From Bacillus mycoides (GTDB taxonomy: Bacteria; Bacillota; Bacilli; Bacillales; Bacillaceae_G): a stretch of DNA of 64,000 bases. Every line of letters starts with the position of its first letter. Positions within the stretch are counted from its first letter, which is position 1. Under the pieces are notes generated by a model that saw only the letters and a list, made by a program, of their open reading frames with translations, was not told the origin of the DNA and did not search any database. Positions 42,714 through 52,325 of the stretch are shown here, piece after piece. The stretch spans positions 429,001-493,000 of the forward strand of contig NZ_CP036132.1 in assembly GCF_018742245.1 (NCBI RefSeq). Direction: 5' to 3'. Made by a program: the position numbers and the translations under genes.

Positions 42714-42747
42714 AAAACAAGCCCGCTTAAAGGGCTTGTTTTCATTT
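42714..42747 (-). terminator. Intrinsic terminator of the PPOX gene
   Basis: AAAACAAGCCC / GGGCTTGTTTT stem just past the stop of the minus-strand PPOX gene. Confidence 0.88.
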
Positions 42748-43163
42748 TAAAGTCGTAAAAACTCGGGCTCGGTCGTACCAGCACCATCGATGTAATAAAT
42801 TGTATCGGGATTGATTTTTATTAGTACGTAATTAGGGTCTTCCGCACCGAGTAACCAGCGTTTTAAGCTATTAGTCCAAAATTTGTTTTTTAATGTTTGA
42901 TCTTCTTCGATGGAAGCTATACCTTCAACTTCAATGTAATCTTCATCTAATTTCTTTCCTTCACGTCCAAGTAGTACATGTACATTGGGATTTTTTTCGA
43001 TATCTGTTATCTTTTTTGAATTTCGATCTGTTGCAACATATAGTACAAAATCTTCGTGGAAAAACATCATAAAGGCGCTATGTGGCTTATCGTTACGTAC
43101 AGTAGATAATACACCAGTACGTTGACCTTGAATAATAGTTGCGATTTTTTCTTTTAAGTGCAT
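42747..43163 (-). CDS. Pyridoxamine 5'-phosphate oxidase-fold general stress protein
   Basis: A 138-aa protein with the FMN-binding split barrel: TGVLSTVRNDKPHSAFMMFF near residue 16, LYVATDRNSKKITDIEKNPN near 41, and a C-terminal NYVLIKINPDTIYYIDGAG. It resembles B. subtilis YdaG (general stress protein 26). Likely binds a flavin; the substrate is unknown. GAGGC-type weak site before the start. Divergent from yfkE. Confidence 0.86.
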   Translation of the reverse strand: MHLKEKIATIIQGQRTGVLSTVRNDKPHSAFMMFFHEDFVLYVATDRNSKKITDIEKNPNVHVLLGREGKKLDEDYIEVEGIASIEEDQTLKNKFWTNSLKRWLLGAEDPNYVLIKINPDTIYYIDGAGTTEPEFLRL

Positions 43164-43342
43164 ATTTTTAGCCTCTTTTCATAATTCGTAATTTTTTCTG
43201 TCTGAACAAGATAATTTAAATATCTTTCATACTGTTTTCTTCAATCCGATTTTTTAAACGTAATTGTGATGAAATCGGACAAGTTAGGAGATGAATAATA
43301 ATAATATCGAGGAGAAATACATACGATGGAAGGATGAAAAGC

Positions 43343-44398
43343 ATGTTTAATAAAATATTTCTTACAGTAGCGCTTATAGGTGTACCACTTTCTGTAATCG
43401 GAAAAACACTTCATTGGCCACAAACCATTATGTTTGCTGTATACTGCATTACTATTATTGCATTAGCTGGTTTTATGGGGAGGGCGACAGAAAGTTTAGC
43501 AATCGTTTCTGGGCCTCGGATAGGTGGTTTATTAAATGCCACTTTCGGTAATGCCGTTGAACTTATCATTTCAATTTTTGCACTTCAGGCAGGGTTAACA
43601 GAAGTTGTTTTAGCTTCCTTAACTGGTTCTGTACTTGGAAACTTATTACTGGTAGGAGGGCTATCCTTCTTTATAGGTGGCCTTAAGTATAAAAGACAAA
43701 GTTTCAATGTTTATGATGCAAGACATAATTCAGCTTTATTAATATTTGCTGTTGTCGTAGCCTTTGTTATTCCGGAGATTTTTTCAATGAAGATGGATGC
43801 TGGAAAGACGTATCAATTAAGTATTGGTGTTTCTATTATCATGATTATTATGTACCTTGCTGCATTGCTATTTAAGTTAGTTACGCACCGTGGTGTATAT
43901 CAACATAAAAGTGATGAAGTAGCGCATGAGGAAGAGCCAGAGTGGTCAAAGGGTAAAGCGCTACTCATTTTAGCGATAGCAACACTTGCAGTTGCTTATG
44001 TGTCAGAGGCACTCGTACATACTTTTGAAACGGTCGCAAAGTCGTTTGGCTGGTCAGAGTTATTTATAGGGGTTATTATCGTTGCAATTGTTGGTAATGC
44101 AGCAGAACATGCATCTGCGATTATTATGGCATATAAAAATAAAGTGAATATCGCAGTAGAAATTGCAGTAGGTTCTACATTACAAATCGCCATGTTTGTT
44201 GCTCCTGTGTTAGTACTTCTTTCGATGCTCTTTGCACAAAAGATGCCTTTAGTCTTTACAATACCAGAACTTGTTTCTATGATTACAGCTGTTTTCTTAA
44301 CCATTGCGATTTCAAATGATGGGGATACAAACTGGTTTGAAGGAGGCACTTTATTAGCGGCGTATGTCATTATGGGAATTGGTTTTTATTTATTATGA
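43343..44398 (+). CDS. yfkE: Ca2+/H+ antiporter, CAX/ChaA family (YfkE)
   Basis: A 351-aa membrane protein with about eleven spans, the same length as B. subtilis YfkE. The two inverted ion-binding repeats are visible: GGLLNATFGNAVELIISIFA near residue 63 and IIVAIVGNAAEHASAIIMAY near 245, each with the essential Glu. An acidic loop (HKSDEVAHEEEPEWSKG) separates them. It exports calcium in exchange for protons. ATG 43343 is chosen because GGAAGGA ends 9 bases upstream; ATG 43334 abuts that site. yfkD follows, as in B. subtilis, but bcr1 copy F sits between. Confidence 0.92.
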   Translation: MFNKIFLTVALIGVPLSVIGKTLHWPQTIMFAVYCITIIALAGFMGRATESLAIVSGPRIGGLLNATFGNAVELIISIFALQAGLTEVVLASLTGSVLGNLLLVGGLSFFIGGLKYKRQSFNVYDARHNSALLIFAVVVAFVIPEIFSMKMDAGKTYQLSIGVSIIMIIMYLAALLFKLVTHRGVYQHKSDEVAHEEEPEWSKGKALLILAIATLAVAYVSEALVHTFETVAKSFGWSELFIGVIIVAIVGNAAEHASAIIMAYKNKVNIAVEIAVGSTLQIAMFVAPVLVLLSMLFAQKMPLVFTIPELVSMITAVFLTIAISNDGDTNWFEGGTLLAAYVIMGIGFYLL

Positions 44399-44432
44399 AA
44401 AATAGGGATAACAATGCGTATGAGAGAAAACA

Positions 44433-44588
44433 ATAAAGTGAAACTTTAATTAGTGGGGGATGTCCATCCCCCGCTAATTATTAGCTGAACCAATCGGGCT
44501 TTTACGGGCAGTTGATTTCCAAAATAATTTCTTTGTTTAATTGGAATATTAAGGTGGAAATCTTACTGCCCGCAAATAGCGGGATAAA
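44433..44588 (-). repeat. bcr1 repeat copy F (reverse, diverged centre)
   Basis: ATAAAGTGAAAC...AGCGGGATAAA, 156 bp, between yfkE and yfkD. The centre is diverged yet still pairs: GATTTCCA / TGGAAATC replaces the usual GATCTCCCA / TGGGAGTC, and TTAGTGGGGG / CCCCCGCTAA replaces TCAGTGGGGG / CCCCCACTGA. These are paired changes. Confidence 0.93.
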
Positions 44589-44630
44589 TACAGTAAATTA
44601 TATACCTTTATGTAGGAAGGAGCCAGACAG

Positions 44631-45428
44631 GTGAAACGAGTATACAGCATATGTCTTTCAACCATGGTCTCGTTTATCTTATTATTTCCTAACAGTAGTT
44701 TTGCAAAGACAACGGTAGAAGTAAAAATGCCTTCATCTGTTTTAAATATTTCAAAAGATAATACATTTCCGAATGATGCACAAGATTTACCGCGTTTACA
44801 GCCAAGTAAGTTTGCGCAAGAACTATTGAAAACAGCAAATATCAAAATTGAAAATCCAGATTTAATTCGAATGTTTAATGAAACAACAATTTCGAATGCA
44901 CCGCTTGCGGTAGGATACCGGGCGAAAATTTATTTAGGTCAATGGGCATTAAATTATGAGTCAATAGATACAGCGATTAATTGGGAATATAAGCAAGTGA
45001 ATCGCAACGTGTACGATAATCGCGGAGGTGATCGCTTATACCCACTTCGCTATAAGCAAGAAACCCAAAAGACAATCGAAGGTGATTTAACAGCAGATAT
45101 GAAAGATGCCACAGATGTGAAAAAAATGATGCTTCTAAAAGCGCTTGAAAAAGTACAATTGCCACTTTCATTTAAAACAACCATTGGTTATGGTACCGGA
45201 CATGAGCGTGTTTATAATATTAGTCCAAGTCAAATTGGATATTTATATGCGTATACACCAGCAGTAAATGAAAAAGGAAAAGTAACATTTGGAGAAGTCT
45301 ACCTTGTGTTAAAAGGGAATCAAAAAAGACTTGTCGTGAAAAATATTACATCTCAAGGAATCGGAGCTGCTATTCCAATTCATGATCATTTATTTTTTAA
45401 ATTTGTTTCTTCATCGCATTCACAATGA
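44631..45428 (+). CDS. yfkD: YfkD-like secreted protein
   Basis: A 265-aa protein with a Sec signal peptide (residues 1-24, VYSICLSTMVSFILLF with cleavage near SFAK). The mature part carries IRMFNETTISNAPLAVGYRA and YLGQWALNYESIDTAINWEY, typical of the YfkD family of Bacillus. Function unknown. GTG 44631 follows AAGGAG. The position after yfkE matches B. subtilis. Confidence 0.88.
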   Translation: MKRVYSICLSTMVSFILLFPNSSFAKTTVEVKMPSSVLNISKDNTFPNDAQDLPRLQPSKFAQELLKTANIKIENPDLIRMFNETTISNAPLAVGYRAKIYLGQWALNYESIDTAINWEYKQVNRNVYDNRGGDRLYPLRYKQETQKTIEGDLTADMKDATDVKKMMLLKALEKVQLPLSFKTTIGYGTGHERVYNISPSQIGYLYAYTPAVNEKGKVTFGEVYLVLKGNQKRLVVKNITSQGIGAAIPIHDHLFFKFVSSSHSQ

Positions 45429-45434
45429 AATAAA

Positions 45435-45465
45435 AAACGTCAGCCTATAAGCTGACATTTTTTAT
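45435..45465 (+). terminator. Intrinsic terminator after yfkD
   Basis: AACGTCAGC / GCTGACATT stem with T tail that leads straight into bcr1 copy G. Confidence 0.82.
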
Positions 45466-45624
45466 TTATCCCGCTATTTGCCGGACAGTAAAACTCCCAT
45501 CTCAAAATTCGGCTGGAGCAAAGAAGTTAGGTGGGAGCCCTGCTGCCTGTAAACGCCCGAATGGTGAAGATTAATAATTGGTGGGGGATGAATAAAACCC
45601 CCACTGATTAAAGTTTCACTTTAT
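45465..45624 (+). repeat. bcr1 repeat copy G (full length)
   Basis: TTTATCCCGC...TTTCACTTTAT, 160 bp. Its last TTTAT (45620-45624) contains the stop codon of the minus-strand radical SAM gene. The left end abuts the yfkD terminator. Confidence 0.95.
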
Positions 45625-46748
45625 AACATAATGTTTGATGTTTTTGATAAGAAATCTTCTTTTGGATAGTAGCTATTTTTTACAAGAACATTTGGTCCAA
45701 GGCATTTCACGGCAGGACAATGGCAACTTAATGATTTTGCTGTTTTTGAGTCACACCATTTGTCGTAAGCCTCTTGTAGTGTATTTGTTTGTACATTACC
45801 TAGAAGCGGGACATCACCGAAATCGGTCACGATAATATTTCCATCGAAAATATTTACGTTCAAACGAGAACGACCATCGGGATCATTGCGGACAGTTACA
45901 TTTTTACTTTCATGTAATCTCTTCAATGTGTATAAATCACGTTCATCATCACTACATGCATAGAAAGGTAATGTTCCAAATAACATCCATACATTTTCAT
46001 CACGGATCTCTAATAAATGTTCAATTGCATTTCGAATTTCTTCTTTTGTTAAAATTTCAAGTGTGCTAGCGAAGTCACTCGGATACATCGGGTGCACTTC
46101 ATGACGTTTACAGCCCATTTCTTCAACGATTTGACGGTGAATATGTTCAATATGTGGTAGAGTTCGTTTGTTTAACATAGTTTCGGCTGATACGAGTACA
46201 CCTGCCTCTGATAAAGCTTTACTATTTGTAATCATTCTTTCAAATAATTTAGCGCGCTGTTCATAAGTAGGTTTACGCTCCATCATTGCAAATCCGCCTT
46301 CAACGAAGTCATCGATTGTTCCCCAGTTATGTGAAATGTGCAATACATCTAAGTAGGGAATAATTTGTTCGTAACGTGCTAAATCTATAGTTAAGTTTGA
46401 GTTGATTTGAGTGCGAACGCCTCGTTCATGGGCGTATTTTAAGAGTGGTGTTACATAGTTGTCGACGGATTTTTTTGAAAGCATAGGTTCTCCGCCTGTA
46501 ATACTTAAAGAACGTAGATAAGGAATCTCATCTAATCGTTTTAATAAAAGCTCCATCGGAAGCGGATTTGGATCTTTCGGCTGTAATGTGTAACCAACAG
46601 CGCAATGCTCGCAACGCATATTGCATAACGTCGTCGTTGTAAACTCAACGTTTGTTAATAGTAGTTTGCCGTACTCTTCAAGGTCCATATACGCTTCCCA
46701 TGGATCGTAAGAAGGAGTAATCGGCTTCATTATTTGTGATATCGTCAT
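45621..46748 (-). CDS. yfkAB: Radical SAM protein YfkAB
   Basis: A 375-aa radical SAM enzyme. The [4Fe-4S]-SAM motif is CNMRCEHC (Cys42, 46, 49), followed by SITGGEPML near residue 86. A second cysteine group near the C-terminus, SCHCPAVKCLGPN, suggests a SPASM/twitch-like auxiliary site. The reaction is unknown. B. subtilis yfkA and yfkB are the same gene. GGAGTATTTCAT precedes the ATG. The final TTA-TAA codons overlap the end of bcr1 copy G. Confidence 0.9.
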   Translation of the reverse strand: MTISQIMKPITPSYDPWEAYMDLEEYGKLLLTNVEFTTTTLCNMRCEHCAVGYTLQPKDPNPLPMELLLKRLDEIPYLRSLSITGGEPMLSKKSVDNYVTPLLKYAHERGVRTQINSNLTIDLARYEQIIPYLDVLHISHNWGTIDDFVEGGFAMMERKPTYEQRAKLFERMITNSKALSEAGVLVSAETMLNKRTLPHIEHIHRQIVEEMGCKRHEVHPMYPSDFASTLEILTKEEIRNAIEHLLEIRDENVWMLFGTLPFYACSDDERDLYTLKRLHESKNVTVRNDPDGRSRLNVNIFDGNIIVTDFGDVPLLGNVQTNTLQEAYDKWCDSKTAKSLSCHCPAVKCLGPNVLVKNSYYPKEDFLSKTSNIML

Positions 46749-46961
46749 ATGAAATACTCCTTTGACTATTGAAATAACAATTTGTCCATTCTCTATAATA
46801 GAAGAATATGTGCTTTTTATAAAGTGAAACTTTTTTGTGAAAAAAGAGAGAGGGCTTACATTATAATGAATTACTGAGACAAATTTGATGAAATTACATG
46901 CCCATAGCCATCATTTTTGCGGTATAATAAAAGCAACTCGAATTAAAAGGAGAGTGCCTTC

Positions 46962-47144
46962 ATGGGAAAAGCAATTCAAGATAAAGATTCACAACTAGTA
47001 TATTTGAAAAAACGTTTAAATATGTTCATTGAAGTAATTGATACGATTGAACCAGAAGAGGTAGAATTAGAAGATGTAGATCGTCTTCTTGCAATGTTAG
47101 ATGAATTAGAACTGAAATGTGAGCAATTTAAAAAAGACGAATAA
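46962..47144 (+). CDS. yfjT: SE1561 family protein (YfjT)
   Basis: A 60-aa helical, acidic protein: DSQLVYLKKRLNMFIEVIDT then IEPEEVELEDVDRLLAMLDE. Length and sequence fit the SE1561/YfjT family, of unknown function. AAGGAG precedes ATG 46962. The position beside yfkAB is the same as in B. subtilis. Terminator follows at once. Confidence 0.86.
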   Translation: MGKAIQDKDSQLVYLKKRLNMFIEVIDTIEPEEVELEDVDRLLAMLDELELKCEQFKKDE

Positions 47145-47149
47145 TATAT

Positions 47150-47187
47150 TAAAAAGGCTGCCACTACAAAATTGGCAGCCTTTTTCT
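47150..47187 (+). terminator. Intrinsic terminator after yfjT
   Basis: AAAAAGGCTGCCA / TGGCAGCCTTTTT stem with T tail. Confidence 0.92.
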
Positions 47188-47266
47188 GTACGGATAATAG
47201 AAGGAATATAGAAAAAAAGGTATAATCAAGTTGTGAAAAATTTCATTTAACCTTTAATGGCGTGAA

Positions 47267-47418
47267 ATAAAGTGAAACTTTACTCAGTGGGGGTCATTCC
47301 CCACTGAGTATTAGTTGAACCAATCGGGCGTTTACGGGCAGTTGATCTCCCACCTAACTTCTTTGCTCCACCTGAATTTTGAGGTGGGAGTCTTACTGCC
47401 CGCAAATAGCGGGATAAA
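47267..47418 (-). repeat. bcr1 repeat copy H (reverse)
   Basis: ATAAAGTGAAAC...AGCGGGATAAA, 152 bp, in the leader of the fumarase gene. It ends 79 bases before the true start codon. The right-hand hairpin loop is short (GTGGGGGTCATTCCCCAC). Confidence 0.95.
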
Positions 47419-47497
47419 TAAACAGCTGAAGAGTATAACAATGGAATTTTCATTTCATAACGTTTTGGTAGCGTTCACAATTGAGGGGGAAGTAACA

Positions 47498-49021
47498 ATG
47501 GAAAAGCTTCAAGAAAGCATGTATCAACTAATTGTTGAAACGTCAACGAACTTACCGAAAGATGTTCGTCGCGCAATTCAACAAGCGAAAGAACGAGAAA
47601 ATGCAGGAACTCGTTCGGCGATGGCACTTGGCACAATTACGAATAATATTAAAATGGCAGATGATAATATCTCGCCAATTTGCCAAGATACAGGGATGCC
47701 AACGTTTAAAATTTATACACCAGTTGGTGTGAATCAATTAAAACTGAAGGAAGCTATCTATAGTGCGCTTGAGCGGGCTACAAAAGATGGTAAACTTCGT
47801 CCAAACTCTGTTGATTCTCTTTTTGGAGACAATAGCGGAAATAATTTAGGACCAGGTACACCTGTTATTAAGTTTGAACAATGGGAAAAAGATTACATTG
47901 ATGCACGTTTAATTTTAAAGGGCGGGGGCTGTGAGAACAAAAATATTCAATATAGCTTGCCTTGTGAAATAGAAGGACTTGGACGAGCTGGGCGTGATTT
48001 AGAAGGAATTCGTAAATGCCTTCTTCATGCAGTATATCAAGCGCAAGGGCAAGGGTGTAGCGCTGGGGTAATCGGCGTCGGTATCGGGGGAGACCGCACA
48101 TCAGGTTACGAATTAGCAAAAAATCAATTATTCCGTACATTAGATGATGTAAATTCAGTTCCAGAATTACAAAAGCTTGAAGAGTACGTATTAGAGAATG
48201 CAAATAAGCTTGGCATTGGTACGATGGGATTTGGCGGAGAAACAACTTTATTAGGTTGCAAAGTTGGAGTATATAATCGTTTGCCAGCAAGCTTCTACGT
48301 ATCTGTTGCATATAATTGTTGGGCATATCGTCGTCTTGGTGTAACAATTCATCCTGAAACAGGTGAAATTATGGATTGGTTGTACCAGGAAGGTGAAGAT
48401 ACACTTCAGCAAGATGCTGCGCAAGAACAAACAGAGCAGCGTGAAATCGTATTACAAGCTCCAATTACAGAAGAGCAAATTCGTGAACTTCGTGTTGGTG
48501 ATGTTGTTACAATTAACGGCATGATGTATACAGGACGTGATGCGATTCATAAACATTTAATGGATAACGATTGTCCAGTAGATTTAAAGGGACAAATTAT
48601 TTATCACTGCGGTCCAGTTGTAGTGAAAGATGAGAATGACAATTGGCAAATTAAAGCGGCAGGTCCAACGACAAGTATTCGTGAAGAGCCATATCAAGGC
48701 GATATTATGAAAAAGTTCGGTATTCGTGCTGTGATTGGTAAAGGCGGTATGGGTGCTAAAACATTAGCAGCTTTAGAAGAACACGGTGGTGTGTACTTAA
48801 ATGCAATTGGTGGTGCAGCACAATATTATGCTGAATGTATTAAAGAAGTGAAAGATGTTGATTTCTTACAATTCGGTATCCCAGAGGCAATGTGGCATTT
48901 ACGTATCGATGGTTTTAAAGCAGTTGTAACGATGGATTCTCATGGTAAAAGTCTACATGCTGATGTTGATAAAACATCACTTGAAAAATTGGCGAGCTTT
49001 AAAGAACCTGTATTTAAGTAA
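47498..49021 (+). CDS. fumA: Class I fumarate hydratase, [4Fe-4S] type
   Basis: Interconverts fumarate and malate in the citric-acid cycle with an oxygen-sensitive iron-sulphur cluster. The 507-aa protein has the N-terminal alpha domain with cluster cysteines in ISPICQDTGMPTF near residue 64 and GGGCENKNIQYSLPC near 145, then the C-terminal beta domain with GKGGMGAKTLAALEEHGGVY near 430. ATG 47498 has GAGGGGGA 7 bases upstream. A frame can be read back to 47315, but those codons lie in bcr1 copy H and are not part of the gene. Its promoter is probably upstream of, or inside, the repeat. Confidence 0.95.
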   Translation: MEKLQESMYQLIVETSTNLPKDVRRAIQQAKERENAGTRSAMALGTITNNIKMADDNISPICQDTGMPTFKIYTPVGVNQLKLKEAIYSALERATKDGKLRPNSVDSLFGDNSGNNLGPGTPVIKFEQWEKDYIDARLILKGGGCENKNIQYSLPCEIEGLGRAGRDLEGIRKCLLHAVYQAQGQGCSAGVIGVGIGGDRTSGYELAKNQLFRTLDDVNSVPELQKLEEYVLENANKLGIGTMGFGGETTLLGCKVGVYNRLPASFYVSVAYNCWAYRRLGVTIHPETGEIMDWLYQEGEDTLQQDAAQEQTEQREIVLQAPITEEQIRELRVGDVVTINGMMYTGRDAIHKHLMDNDCPVDLKGQIIYHCGPVVVKDENDNWQIKAAGPTTSIREEPYQGDIMKKFGIRAVIGKGGMGAKTLAALEEHGGVYLNAIGGAAQYYAECIKEVKDVDFLQFGIPEAMWHLRIDGFKAVVTMDSHGKSLHADVDKTSLEKLASFKEPVFK

Positions 49022-49026
49022 AGAGA

Positions 49027-49060
49027 AATGCATCTCGAATTATTCGAGGTGCATTTTTTG
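49027..49060 (+). terminator. Intrinsic terminator after fumA
   Basis: AAATGCATCTCGAAT / ATTCGAGGTGCATTT stem with T tail. Confidence 0.9.
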
Positions 49061-49146
49061 GTATATATAGAAAAACATGTTCAGCATGAAAGAAAGCAGG
49101 GAAACAGAAACTACAGGTACGATTATATATGGAAAGGAGACTATTT

Positions 49147-49929
49147 ATGAAATATAAATGGTTATATATAGGTCTCATTTTTTCAATTATGATGGCACTT
49201 GTTCCAGTTTCAACATTTGCTTATACGAATACACCACATAACTGGGGAATTCCACGTCCTAAAAATGAAACGGTGCCAGATGCAGGGAAACTATATACAG
49301 AATTACTACAAAAAAATGGTGGGTTTTATTTAGGAGATACGAAGAAAAAAGATATTTATTTAACATTTGATAATGGATACGAAAATGGATACACAGGAAA
49401 GATTTTAGATGTATTAAAGGAGAAAAAAGTACCAGCAACTTTCTTTGTGACGGGACATTATATAAAAACACAAAAAGATTTATTATTAAGAATGAAAAAT
49501 GAAGGACATATTATTGGTAATCATTCTTGGAGTCATCCAGATTTTACAACAGTAAATGATGCAAAACTTCGTGAAGAATTAACGAGCGTAACGGAAGAGA
49601 TTAAAAAAGTAACAGGGCAAAAAGAAGTGAAATATGTACGCCCTCCGCGAGGTGTATTTAGCGAAAGAACGTTAGCTCTTACGAAAGAAATGGGATATCA
49701 TAACGTGTTTTGGTCGCTGGCATTTCTTGATTGGAAAGTAGATCAGCAAAGAGGATGGCAATACGCTCATAATAATGTAATGACTATGATTCATCCAGGA
49801 TCTGTTTTGTTACTTCATGCAATATCAAAAGATAATGCAGAAGCACTTGCGAAAATCATTGATGATTTGCGCGAGAAAGGGTATCATTTTAAAAGCCTAG
49901 ATGATTTAGTAAAAAGCAATCAACCGTAA
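49147..49929 (+). CDS. pdaA: Peptidoglycan N-acetylmuramic acid deacetylase PdaA
   Basis: A 260-aa exported polysaccharide deacetylase that makes the delta-lactam of spore cortex. Signal peptide about 1-25 (ends VSTFAYT). NodB motifs: TFDNGYEN (PdaA-type, with Asn after the Asp), NHSWSHPDF with the zinc histidines, RPPRGVFSE and LLHAIS. ATG 49147 follows AAAGGAGA with 6-base spacing; the earlier ATG 49129 includes that site and is rejected. The position in the yfj cluster is as in B. subtilis, where PdaA is made in the forespore. Confidence 0.95.
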   Translation: MKYKWLYIGLIFSIMMALVPVSTFAYTNTPHNWGIPRPKNETVPDAGKLYTELLQKNGGFYLGDTKKKDIYLTFDNGYENGYTGKILDVLKEKKVPATFFVTGHYIKTQKDLLLRMKNEGHIIGNHSWSHPDFTTVNDAKLREELTSVTEEIKKVTGQKEVKYVRPPRGVFSERTLALTKEMGYHNVFWSLAFLDWKVDQQRGWQYAHNNVMTMIHPGSVLLLHAISKDNAEALAKIIDDLREKGYHFKSLDDLVKSNQP

Positions 49930-49951
49930 GCATGTATGCTTGCGGTTTTCT
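49924..49951 (+). terminator. Intrinsic terminator after pdaA
   Basis: CCGTAAGCAT / ATGCTTGCGG stem with TTTTCT tail, overlapping the stop codon. Confidence 0.82.
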
Positions 49952-49988
49952 CATGCTATAATGATGTGTAAAAAGGATGGGGAAACGT

Positions 49989-50852
49989 ATGTGGAGCGAA
50001 CATGTTACGTTAGAATATCCGTACCATTTTGAAGAAGTGCTAAAGCGTTTAGCTTTCGACCCGTTAAACGTCATTCAATTAGACGAGAAAGTAATTTATG
50101 TCCCGCTTTTTATAGACGAAGAACAAATTGTTGTTCGTTTGCAAGGGATTGGTACTGTTCAAAATCCACAGTTTTGGATTTCTAGTCAGGCAGGAGATCA
50201 AGAGAAAGTAATGAAACGAATGAGGTCCATTTTTCACTGGAATGAACCGTTTCAAAATATACAAGATCATTTTTTAAACACATCATTACGTCCACTGTTT
50301 GAAACATATGCTTATACTCCAATTATATTAGAATTTGATTATTTCGCTTGTCTTCTTCGTTGTATTATTCATCAACAAATAAATTTGAAATTTGCTACGG
50401 TGCTAACAGATCAATTTGTAAAACGATATGGGACAGAGAAGGACGGCGTTTTCTTTTTCCCAACACCAGAAAGAGTAGCGAATATTTCAATAGAGGAATT
50501 GAGAGAGCAGAAGTTTAGTCAGCGAAAAGCCGAATATATAGTAGGATTAGCAAAACATATTGCAGGCGGTAAATTAGATTTAGCAAGGATAGAAAACGAA
50601 ACAGAAGAAGAAGTATCGGCACAATTGTTACCAATAAGGGGTATTGGAGCATGGACAGTGCAAAACTTTTTAATGTTTGGGCTTGGCCGGAAAAACATGT
50701 TTCCAGAAGCAGATATCGGGATTAGGCGTGCACTTCAAGGTGTATTTCAATTAGATAATAAGCCTGATGATGCATTTTTAGAAAAAGTGAAACAAGAGTG
50801 TGAACCATATTGCAGTTATGCAGCGTTATATTTATGGAAAAGTATAGAGTAG
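49989..50852 (+). CDS. yfjP: DNA-3-methyladenine glycosylase, AlkA-like (YfjP)
   Basis: A 287-aa base-excision repair enzyme. The N-terminal TBP-like beta domain is followed by a helix-hairpin-helix-GPD domain: the hairpin is [20 protein letters not shown] near residue 215, and the catalytic Asp is in [12 protein letters not shown]. It removes alkylated purines. ATG 49989 is favoured by GGGG at 49979-49982; ATG 49977 directly abuts AAAAGG. It lies in a short run yfjP-rlmCD with 10 bases between. Confidence 0.9.
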   Translation: MWSEHVTLEYPYHFEEVLKRLAFDPLNVIQLDEKVIYVPLFIDEEQIVVRLQGIGTVQNPQFWISSQAGDQEKVMKRMRSIFHWNEPFQNIQDHFLNTSLRPLFETYAYTPIILEFDYFACLLRCIIHQQINLKFATVLTDQFVKRYGTEKDGVFFFPTPERVANISIEELREQKFSQRKAEYIVGLAKHIAGGKLDLARIENETEEEVSAQLLPIRGIGAWTVQNFLMFGLGRKNMFPEADIGIRRALQGVFQLDNKPDDAFLEKVKQECEPYCSYAALYLWKSIE

Positions 50853-50862
50853 AGGTGTAATA

Positions 50863-52242
50863 ATGATACAAGAGCAACAAGAGAGTAAGTTGGAAGTTGG
50901 TCAAACATTTCCTGTGACAATTAAACGTCTTGGGATTAACGGAGAAGGCGTTGGTTATTTTAAGAGACAAGTTGTTTTCATTCCAGGGGCATTACCAGGA
51001 GAAGAAGTTGTTGCTGAAGCAACGAAAATTCAGCGTGGCTTCGCTGAAGCGAAAGTGAAAAAAGTTCGTAAATCATCACCACATCGTGTGAAAGCACCAT
51101 GTTCAGTATATGAGGAGTGTGGTGGCTGTCAATTGCAGCACTTAGATTATAAAGAACAATTAAATCAAAAGCGTGATATCGTTGTACAAGCATTCGAGAA
51201 GTATATGAATGACAGTCTAGAAGAGAAAATTCGTCCGACGCTTGGTATGGAAAATCCATGGCATTATCGTAATAAAAGTCAATTGCAAGTGGGGCGTAAA
51301 GACGAAAAGGTTATTACAGGGTTATATAAGCAAAACTCACATCAGTTAATTGATATTTCTCATTGCATAATTCAGCATAAAGCAACGAATGAAGCGACAA
51401 AAGTTGTAAGACGTATATTAGAAAAATTAAATGTTTCTATTTACAATGAGAAAAAACAAAAAGGTTTAGTACGCACAATTGTGACACGTACTGCAGTTCA
51501 AACAGGGGAAGTGCAAGTCACACTTATTACAACAAAAGAAGAATTACCAAATAAAGATCAATTTATCGCAGAAGTACAAAAACAGATGCCAAGTGTTAAA
51601 TCAATTATGCAAAACGTAAACTGGCGTAAAACATCTGTTATTTTCGGTGATAAAACATTTAAATTAGCTGGAAAAGAAGTAATTCAAGAAACACTAGGTG
51701 ATTTATCATTTGAATTATCAGCACGCGCATTCTTCCAATTAAATCCAGAACAAACGGTTGTTTTATACGATGAAGCGAAAAAAGCAGCTGCTTTAACAGG
51801 AAACGAGAAGATTGTGGATGCGTATTGCGGTGTCGGTACGATTGGACTTTGGCTTGCGAATGATGCAGCGGAAGTACGTGGTATGGATGTAATTCCAGAA
51901 GCGATTGAAGATGCAAAGAAAAATGCAAAACGCCACGGATTCACAAATACAAAGTATGAAGCTGGTAAAGCGGAACAATGGTTACCGAAATGGGTGAAAG
52001 AAGGCTGGAGCCCAGATGTCATTGTTGTCGATCCACCGCGTACAGGTTGCGATGATAAATTACTTGAAACGATTTTAAAAGTGAAACCGAAACAAGTTGT
52101 TTACGTGTCTTGTAATCCATCTTCATTAGCACGTGATGTACAAACATTAATGAAGAGTTATGAAGTGGAGTATGTGCAACCAGTTGATATGTTCCCGCAT
52201 ACAGCTCATGTAGAAAATGTAGTGAAACTTGTTAGAAAGTAA
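50863..52242 (+). CDS. rlmD: 23S rRNA (uracil-C5)-methyltransferase, RlmD/RumA family (YfjO)
   Basis: A 459-aa SAM-dependent methyltransferase. N-terminal TRAM domain ([20 protein letters not shown]), an iron-sulphur cluster set [15 protein letters not shown] near residue 80 plus CIIQH near 175, SAM motifs [14 protein letters not shown] near 325, VDPPRTGC near 388 and the catalytic Cys in [16 protein letters not shown]. It methylates uracil in 23S rRNA; B. subtilis RlmCD modifies two sites, and which one this copy modifies is not known. Coupled to yfjP. Confidence 0.9.
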   Translation: MIQEQQESKLEVGQTFPVTIKRLGINGEGVGYFKRQVVFIPGALPGEEVVAEATKIQRGFAEAKVKKVRKSSPHRVKAPCSVYEECGGCQLQHLDYKEQLNQKRDIVVQAFEKYMNDSLEEKIRPTLGMENPWHYRNKSQLQVGRKDEKVITGLYKQNSHQLIDISHCIIQHKATNEATKVVRRILEKLNVSIYNEKKQKGLVRTIVTRTAVQTGEVQVTLITTKEELPNKDQFIAEVQKQMPSVKSIMQNVNWRKTSVIFGDKTFKLAGKEVIQETLGDLSFELSARAFFQLNPEQTVVLYDEAKKAAALTGNEKIVDAYCGVGTIGLWLANDAAEVRGMDVIPEAIEDAKKNAKRHGFTNTKYEAGKAEQWLPKWVKEGWSPDVIVVDPPRTGCDDKLLETILKVKPKQVVYVSCNPSSLARDVQTLMKSYEVEYVQPVDMFPHTAHVENVVKLVRK

Positions 52243-52258
52243 CATTCAATAAGGATAT

Positions 52259-52295
52259 GTCCCTCACAAAGCAGGAGTTATGTGAGGGTATATTT
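52259..52295 (+). terminator. Possible weak terminator between rlmD and truA
   Basis: CCCTCAC / GTGAGGG stem with a 14-base loop and a TATATTTTATTT tail. The tail is imperfect, so read-through is likely. Confidence 0.5.
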
Positions 52296-52325
52296 TATTT
52301 AGCGAATGGAAGTAAGGAGAATACG

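Noticed and set aside
46819..46833. ATAAAGTGAAACTTT, identical to one end of bcr1
   Set aside because: Only 15 bp match and no other part of the repeat is present; it may be a solo end or chance, so it is not listed as a copy.
47315..47497. N-terminal extension of fumarase
   Set aside because: These codons come from bcr1 copy H; the ribosome-binding site GAGGGGGA and normal family N-terminus place the start at 47498.
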